Shown: one piece after another, positions 55,736 through 62,000 of the stretch
Numbering within the stretch: position 1 is the first letter of the stretch
How the letters are laid out: every line of letters starts with the position of its first letter
Assembly (NCBI GenBank): GCA_037447655.1
Contig: JBBHKE010003238.1
Coordinates: 1-62,000 of the forward strand
Origin: Zygnema cylindricum
Lineage: Eukaryota > Streptophyta > Zygnematophyceae > Zygnematales > Zygnemataceae
DNA: 62,000 bases
Direction of reading: 5' to 3'
Position numbers and translations under genes: made by a program
The notes under the pieces: model-generated
What the model was told of the DNA's origin: nothing
Databases searched by the model: none
The model's input: only the letters and a program-made list of their open reading frames with translations

Positions 55736-56749
55736 CCTCTAGGATAACCCTGACCCCTTTGTCTTTCAACACGAATAACTGCCACCGTGGCAAACAAAAC
55801 CATTAACCACCTTCACCCTGTGAAGGTAAGACTCCCTTGAGTCGATAGCAAAAAGAATCTCTGAATTTGCTCCCCTGAGTAGTAAGTTATGGAGGGTCAA
55901 AGTTGACCTTTTGTACAGAAGCTCTCTAGGAGAGAGGGTCATATCTACCAATTTTTTCTAAGTCCTATCACTCTCTAAAACTCTATCTACTAGTATACGG
56001 CACCAATCATATTACACTACTATACACAAAAGTACAACTGCCGGTGTACTTTATGTACGGATATTGTACGACATGGCCTAAATGTCGACAGATGTCATAT
56101 CCCGATTCAGTCCCGTAATCCCCGGAGATGGCGCGATCCAACATAATCGTGCCACGTGTCATCCGATGTGGCGATGACCACAAACTGTCCCGAATCTCTT
56201 CCGCGATCTCAGTTTTCTTTTCGGCCGTCCAATTGAATGCAGATTTCAATCGTAGCCGTCATAAATGCTTATGCATTATTTTTTTCGTAAAAGAAACAAA
56301 ATTCGCGGTACTCGTTTGTTATCCATACTAAAATCCGTACTTTTACATAACTTGATCTATGTATACATAAACATCCGCCATTAAATGAATTTTCCTACGT
56401 GGCAATATTTAAATAAATATCAAGCCCTCTAGTATGTATTTTTCTGTCTAGACTTAACGGATAAGTCTACCGGCTGTCGGCGTTCAGACGGTCAGCAGGT
56501 ACCAGGACCAAATCCTAGTTCTGACATATTCTTTTAGCAAATAAACTTACCTATCCGTAAATCAACTAATCTATTTCCCGTAAACCTCTGGATAGCCTAG
56601 GTAACCATGGCTCTAGCTTCCTCTCCAACTTCTCACTGACTGCATTAAGTATGGGAGTTGGAGAGAGAAGTTAGAGGCAAACTCCCTCGGCTTCTTTCAG
56701 TATTCCAATTTAGACCTAGAAAATAATAAAAGAACCATCAATTTCTACA
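55736..56749 (-). repeat. LTR shared by copia elements A and B
   Basis: The minus strand starts TGTAGAAATTGATGG right after a polypurine tract belonging to element A (CTAGAAAACAAGGGGAG). It ends near the GCCTCTAGGATAACCC block, directly before element B coding sequence. So it acts as the 3' LTR of A and the 5' LTR of B. It carries GTACTTTATGTACGG (56046-56060), CACGTG near 56153 and a CACTCCCTTGAGT-type block near 55830. Confidence 0.75.
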
Positions 56750-58208
56750 CTCCCCTTGTTTTCTAGTCAATCTTTAATTTCATACCACACTTCTCCCTGC
56801 AAAAAAATAGCGAAGGGGAAGGCACAAGTTTGGTCATCATATGTGCTACCATCTCGCTATCTGGTCAATACTCTGAACTGATTGTTTTTTTTCTACTTTC
56901 TCTCTAACAAAGCTGAGTCTAATGTCCATGTGTTTAGCTTTAAAATGATGTTTAGGATTGGCAGAAATAGCGATTGCTGCCTGATTATCACAAAAAAAAT
57001 TATGCACATCACTCTTAAGGTGACCAAGCTCACCAAGCAAAGACTTGACCCACATCAATTCTTTTACAACAGAGCAAGAGGCCATATACTCATCCTCGAT
57101 GGTGGACTGAGCAATAACTCTTTGTTGTTTGCTACTCCAACAGCAAGCCCCATCACCCACATATAATACATATCCAGAAGTGCATCTCCTCATCGGAGCA
57201 TCACTATAATTGGCATCACTCCAAGTAGTGATGTTAGTATTCTCCCCACCCAAATCGAACCATAGATCCCTAGTTCCTATCAAATATCTAAGGACTCTCT
57301 TAGCTTCCTCGCAATCCTTCTTAGTGGGAGCATTTAGACTTCTACTCAGCACTCCTACAGCTGCAGCTAAATCCGGCCGGGTTCAATTCATAAAATAGAT
57401 TAGACTTCCCACTACTTGCCTGTAAGGAATAGTCTGCATGAACTTCTGTTCTACATGACTTAATTCCTCGTCTAAGACTATGACTCCTTTTTCCTCACTC
57501 CCCTGACTTCCCTTTTTCAACTCTATTGGAGTTGTACAACTATTAGCTCTATCCATCTGAAATTTTTCCAGCATGTTCCCTATTGCTTCTTTTTGAGTCA
57601 ATCTTATAATCTTTCTTTTTCGGTTTCTTTCTACTTGAATTCCCAAAATATATTTTGCTTCCCCCATAACCTTCATTTCAAATCTCCCCTTAAGATCGGT
57701 TTTCAATTTATTAATTTTTTCCATTGATTTACTTAAAACAAGCAAATCATCAACATAAATTGCAATAAATATAACACCTTCCTCATCTTCAAAAACATAG
57801 ATTGAGTGATCTGAGCTGATCCGGATAAATCCCAGACCGGTAAGAAACTCATCAAGTTTCTTATTCCACTGTCAAGGCGCCTGTTTCAAACTGTAAAGAG
57901 ATTTAATCAGCCAGCATACCTAACTCTCCTCTCCATCCTCCACAAATCCTTTGGGTTCTCGCATGAAGATCTCCTCTTCCAATTCTCCATGCAAAAAGGC
58001 TATCTTGATGTCCATCTGGTGCACCTCCATGTCTTACATTACTCCTAGACTGAGAAGTATGCGGCCGGAGGGAAATTTGACGACCGGGGTAAAGGTTTCC
58101 TCGTAGTCAATTCCTTCTTTCTGTGTAAATCCTTTTGCCACTAATCGGCTTTGTAACGCTTTATGGTGTTATTTGGGTTCAGTTTTAATTTTAAAACCGA
58201 CTTACAAC
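56750..58208 (-). pseudogene. Copia element A: reverse transcriptase and RNase H
   Basis: RT fingers begin at 58208 ([20 protein letters not shown]). The catalytic site reads IAIYVDDLLVL near 57745, followed by EAKYILGIQVERNR. RNase H occupies 56846-57352, with WSDANYSDAPMRRCTSGYV, CCWSSKQQRVIAQST and FCDNQAAIAISANPKHHFKA. Several frameshifts lie in 57900-58150. The 5' part of element A is displaced by the gag-only element at 58209 and lies outside the window. Confidence 0.88.
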
Positions 58209-59271
58209 TGTTGGTTTTTGGAAACCTTTAGTCCTCTCTATATCACATTGCTACGCTGCCATGTTGCGCTGGTCACACCGCAGATATAGCAGCATGTATG
58301 AAAAACATATTGTGCTTCCATGCTGCGCTGGTCATACCGCAGTCATAGCAGCTTGCGTACTAGGTACTAAGAGTATTGAACGTACGGAATTCGACTTCAA
58401 GTGACGCGAAGAAACATATACGAAAGTGTTGAATGTGTTGGAGAAATGGACGGCGAATCGCGAAGTGATCCGATGATTAATATTCGAAATTATTTAAATT
58501 GTACTTCGGCCGTACAAAACATAATGTGGCGGTCAACATGTGATGAATTGGACGCCACCGGAGCTACGGACGGCAGCGCCGTCAGTTTGGTAAGGGACGC
58601 AAAATCGCGTCCATCACATGATATTTATTTTGGACGGTCCTGATTCGTTTGACAGAATTCGTAAGACATGTAAATATTTAACTATGTTTTGTCCTGTGTA
58701 TTGATTATTATTAGTGTGGATCTCAAGTACACTCACATTAATAGAGGTAGTTGATTGATTACGTACGGATGGTATGCCTCCGTACAGTAAGTAGTAAGCT
58801 GTAGTGTATATTTGTAGGACTTAGTCATTTCTAGACTTATGAACTTTTTGGAGAGAAACTATTTCTGCTCCTTTTTGGAAATTTCATCTGAGAATTGCTC
58901 TCAGTTTTATTGGCAGAATTATCTGAAATTTGCATGTGTGTTCCTCCTTGTGTTGGCAATATTGTGGCAAATTTGCAGACCTATTGTGTATCTTATTTTC
59001 TTGGGGCTTCATTGTGAAGTTGGTCATATTTATCAAAGTTCTGGCATGCTGTTTTTCTGCAACTTTGACTAAGTGTTGTGATTATTCGGTTTGGTATTAT
59101 TATATGAAATTTGGTGGGAATACTAAATGGACTAGGAACTATCAGGTTGAGTAGTTTCAGCTTGGTTTGGTTATTTTGTAGAATTCTGAGTGAAATCAAA
59201 GGAGGCTGTTTTTGGGTAGTCTATGGTGCTTCCGAGGGTACATTCATGGCTGAAAAGGGCAATGAACAACA
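58209..59271 (+). repeat. 5' LTR of gag-only element 3
   Basis: Starts TGTTGGTTTTTGGAAACC and ends GAACAACA. It contains two TGCTGCGCTGGTCA-like copies at its start, the ATCGCGAAGTGATCC hairpin word at 58455, and the gag ATG at 59246. Confidence 0.85.
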
Positions 59272-60296
59272 GGTTATGGGCCCACGCCCATGGCTACCCA
59301 TATTTGAAGGATCTAATTATTACTATTGGAGGATTATTATGGAGAGCTACTTCAAGTCGAGGAAGTTAATGGATGTGGTGGATGGGACATGTGGTCAATC
59401 ATCGATTGGATGGGAGGAGAAGAATTATGAATGTTTGTTGACTATCAAGCTATCCTTGAATGAGGAACTTGTAATGGCTTACCTAAGTTTAGAAAGTGCA
59501 GCGGAATTATCGAAGTGTTTAGAACGTGGATATCAAAAGACTTCTGTGTATCACTGGATTAACCAATGCTCAAAAGGCTTTTATGTTAATGAAAAGATTA
59601 CCAAATGAATATAGGTGTGCTTTGGATAGATTAAGACAAGTTGATAAAAGGGATTAGAACTTACTTTTAGCAATCAGGTGTGTTTTAGAGGAAGAGGCTA
59701 ATAATGAGGCTTTAAAGAATAGGGAGAATTGTCAAGGTGTCAGATCACAATTTCAAAGAAATAAGAAAAGTTGTCGGATAGAAAACTGTTTTTACTGTAA
59801 TGATATAGGGCATACTTTCAGGGTATGTCCACTATATAAAAGTGCATGTGTCGCAAGAACTTTCACGAATGGATGGGATGATAATCGAGTTCGACCCCCT
59901 AAACGAAGGGCTACACTTCCCACCGAAGAATTTGTATACTTGGCGATTGCTACACTTCGAAATATAGAACATGAGGAAGGAAAAGGAGAAATTGTTGTGA
60001 CCGGAAATGGAGTGGAGAAAGAGGTGACAGAAAATGAGCCAATTTTTGTCACTTTTACAAACAACAGATTGGTGAGTGATGAAGATGTGCAAGAGGAAGA
60101 GGTTATTGAAGAAAAAATATTAGCAGGAAGTGAAGGGGATTTGGTAGTTGAAACTGAAAATAATTTGCATGAGGAGAATAATACACTTCGAGAAGGAGAG
60201 AGGAAAAGTGTTCAGAAAAGTGAAGTCAATGAAGAAGTTAATAATGTGGAAGAAGAAGGAGAAAAGAAAAGTGTTCAAAAAATTGGAGTAAGCTAA
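59246..60296 (+). pseudogene. Gag of element 3, two frames
   Basis: First frame 59246-59608 begins MAEKGNEQQVMGPRPWLPIF, then GSNYYYWRIIMESYF, the copia-type gag N-terminus. Near 59590 the reading shifts to the frame of 59589-60296 (MKRLPNEYRCALDRLRQ). That frame has one TAG near 59655, a zinc knuckle (CFYCNDIGHTFRVC, about 59783-59824), a basic linker (RVRPPKRRA) and a long acidic, Glu-rich tail to 60296. One shift and one stop break an otherwise clear Gag. Confidence 0.8.
59272..59285 (+). other. Primer-binding site, half-tRNA(iMet) type
   Basis: GGTTATGGGCCCAC directly after the LTR end AACAACA, a perfect 14-nt match to the complement of the initiator tRNA-Met anticodon stem-loop. It is translated as part of Gag (QVMGP). 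Confidence 0.82.
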
Positions 60297-61106
60297 GAAA
60301 CTTATAATAGGGGAAAAGAAAAGAAAATTGTGAAAATTGAGAAAATACCAAAATTCAAAAAGAAAACGAAGAAAAGAGGTAGAATTCAAAGGATTAACCG
60401 AAGAAGAAAACATGTTCCGAAAGTGGTCAAAAAAAAGACGACGTGAAAAGTAATTTTAAAGAGGTGACTACCAATAAAATTCAGTAATATGTGTAGAATT
60501 TCGAATTTTGCATTTTGTTTTTTTTTTAATTAGTTGAAAAGAAAGTTTAATTTTTGAAGACTGAGGAAGAGGAAACGGTAGCAATGGTTTTTGGAGAGGA
60601 CGCATTTTTGGAAGAAATGGCAGAAGGTCGCTGGAGCAGTAACGCAGCTGGAGCAGTGGTGAATCGGCAAAAGCAATTCTCGTCGCAACGCAGCATCGCA
60701 ACGCAGCAGAAGCAGTGGTGACGTTTGAACGAAAGGGAAAAAGGGAGGAATTTTGTAGGTATGGAAATGCACAGTTATTTTTAACACACAGCATATTTCA
60801 TTCCGGATGCACGAAAGTAAATTTTCGAGGGAGTGTTGTTTTGAAAAGTCAGTTTCGAGAGGGCGTGTCGTTTCGTGCGTACAAAATGTTTCGTGGGTAC
60901 AATATAAGATTCTAATGCTCTCTTGATTTACTGTGGAGGTTCGAATGGATCTGCGAATTGGGGGAGTAATGGTACTAATTGCTTGGGATCTACGAATTAG
61001 TTGAAGCAGTGGTAACGTTAGCGGAAGCGTTGGTCCCGGTTGAACAAAAGGGGAGAAGGGAGGAATGTGGACTTAGTGGCTGAGAGAGTCTAAAGGTTTG
61101 GGGGAG
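60297..61106 (+). other. Non-coding tail of gag-only element 3
   Basis: Basic, Lys-rich frames decay after 60296. GCAGTGGTGAATC / CGCAACGCAGCAG words at 60630-60720 resemble those at 0.4-0.7 kb. It ends in the polypurine tract before the right LTR. Confidence 0.6.
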
Positions 61107-62000
61107 TGTTAGTTTTTGGAAACCTTAAGTCCTCTCTATATCACATTGCTATATCACATTGCTATGCTGCCATGCTGCGCTGGTCACACCGCACACTTAG
61201 CAACATGTATGAAAAAGATATTGTGCTGCCATGCTGCGCTGGTCACATCCCAGTCATAGCAGCTTGCGTACTAGGTATTAAGAGTATTGAACGTACGAAA
61301 TTGGACTTCAAGTGACGCGAAGAAACATAGACGAAAGTGTTGAATGTGTTGGAGAAATAGACGGCAGATCGCGAAGCGATCCGATGATTAATATTCAAAA
61401 TGATTTAAATTGTACGTCGGTCGTACAAAATATAATGTGGCAGTCAACATGTGATGAATTGGACGCCACTGCAGCTACGGACGGCAGCGCCGTCAGTTTG
61501 GTGAGGGACGCGAAATCGCGTCCATCACAGGATATTTATTTTGGACGGTCCTGATTCGTTTGAGATAATATGTAAGACATGTAAATATTTAACAATGTTT
61601 TGTCCTGTGTATTAATTATTAATGTAGATCTCAAGTACACTCACATTAATAGAGGAAGTTGATTGATTACGTACGACTGGTATGCCTCCGTACAGTAAGT
61701 AGTAAGCTGTAGTGTATATTTGTAGGACTTTGGACAGAAACTGTTTCTGCTCCTTTTTGGGAATTTCATCTAAGAATTGCTCTCAGTTTTATTGGCAGAA
61801 TTATCTGAAATTTTGCATGTGTGTTCTCCTTGTTTTGGCACTATTGTGGAAAATTTGCAGACCTATTGTGTTTCTGATTTTCTTGGGGATTTATTGTGAA
61901 GTTGGTCAGATTTATCAAAGTTCTGGCAAGGTGTTTTTGTGCAACTTTGACTAAGTGTTGTGATAATTCAGTTTGGTATTATTATATGAAATTTGGTGGG
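61107..62000 (+). repeat. 3' LTR of gag-only element 3, partial
   Basis: Starts TGTTAGTTTTTGGAAACC and follows 58209-59118 closely, with an extra TATCACATTGC at 61138-61160 and a deletion near 61733. The last roughly 150 bp lie outside the window. Confidence 0.88.

Larger units (their letters stand above)
58209..62000 (+). mobile_element. Gag-only LTR element 3 (TR-GAG-like), cut by the window end
   Basis: Plus orientation. The left LTR is 58209-59271 and the right LTR starts at 61107 and runs to the window end. The internal region holds one Gag and about 0.7 kb of non-coding DNA, then a polypurine tract (AAAGGTTTGGGGGAG, 61092-61106). Pol is absent. It interrupts the RT of copia element A; the left flank ACAAC should recur after the right LTR, beyond the window. 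Confidence 0.85.

Overview
This is nuclear DNA of a streptophyte, most likely a land plant. The evidence is a four-exon plant-type O-fucosyltransferase gene with GT-AG introns, a fragment of a GT37 (FUT1-like) cell-wall fucosyltransferase, Ty1/copia and Ty3/gypsy elements, a TRIM element, long (CT)n/(GA)n microsatellites and CCCTAAA-like motifs. I cannot name the species. The GT37 and O-FucT signatures argue against an animal or fungus, and nothing looks bacterial. All boundaries, repeat counts and splice sites were read by eye.

Layout. 1-1.9 kb: microsatellite and unassigned DNA. 1.9-6.9 kb: two broken minus-strand copia elements fused at a remnant LTR. 6.9-10.9 kb: non-coding DNA with diverged repeats, a palindrome-rich foldback (MITE-like) element, a C-run/G-run hairpin, a 33-codon copia relic and a long (CT)n tract. 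10.9-14.0 kb: a gag-only LTR element. 14.0-20 kb: a decayed copia split by a complete non-coding LTR element (14614-18222, target duplication CTATG). 20.9-21.9 kb: a solo LTR. 22-25.4 kb: non-coding, with a 39-bp minisatellite. 25.5-28.2 kb: another decayed copia of a different lineage. 28.25-28.83 kb: a decayed copy of an O-FucT exon. 29.08-31.91 kb: the one apparently intact host gene, an O-fucosyltransferase of 521 aa on the minus strand. 32-37.3 kb: non-coding repeats. 37.4-39.3 kb: a GT37 remnant bordered by microsatellites and split by a 649-bp TRIM. 39.9-42.7 kb: 33-bp and 18-bp tandem arrays. 42.7-47.2 kb: a decayed gypsy element. 47.2-58.2 kb: two minus-strand copia elements sharing an LTR, one of them interrupted by a gag-only element (50416-54570). 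58.2-62 kb: a third gag-only element, cut by the window end.

Two observations stand out. First, several elements share an LTR junction followed by GGTTATGGGCCCAC. This is the complement of the anticodon stem-loop of initiator methionine tRNA, so they appear to prime reverse transcription from a half-tRNA, as Drosophila copia and yeast Ty5 do, rather than from the tRNA 3' end. The same bases are read as gag codons (QVMGP), because the gag ATG lies inside the LTR. Second, the TRIM carries a 71-nt tRNA-like cloverleaf with A and B boxes inside each LTR and a third copy inside, comparable to the 5S-bearing Cassandra TRIMs. A separate copia LTR family carries another tRNA-like module in antisense. 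Gag-only (TR-GAG-like) and gene-less LTR elements outnumber complete ones, so the local mobile community looks largely non-autonomous.
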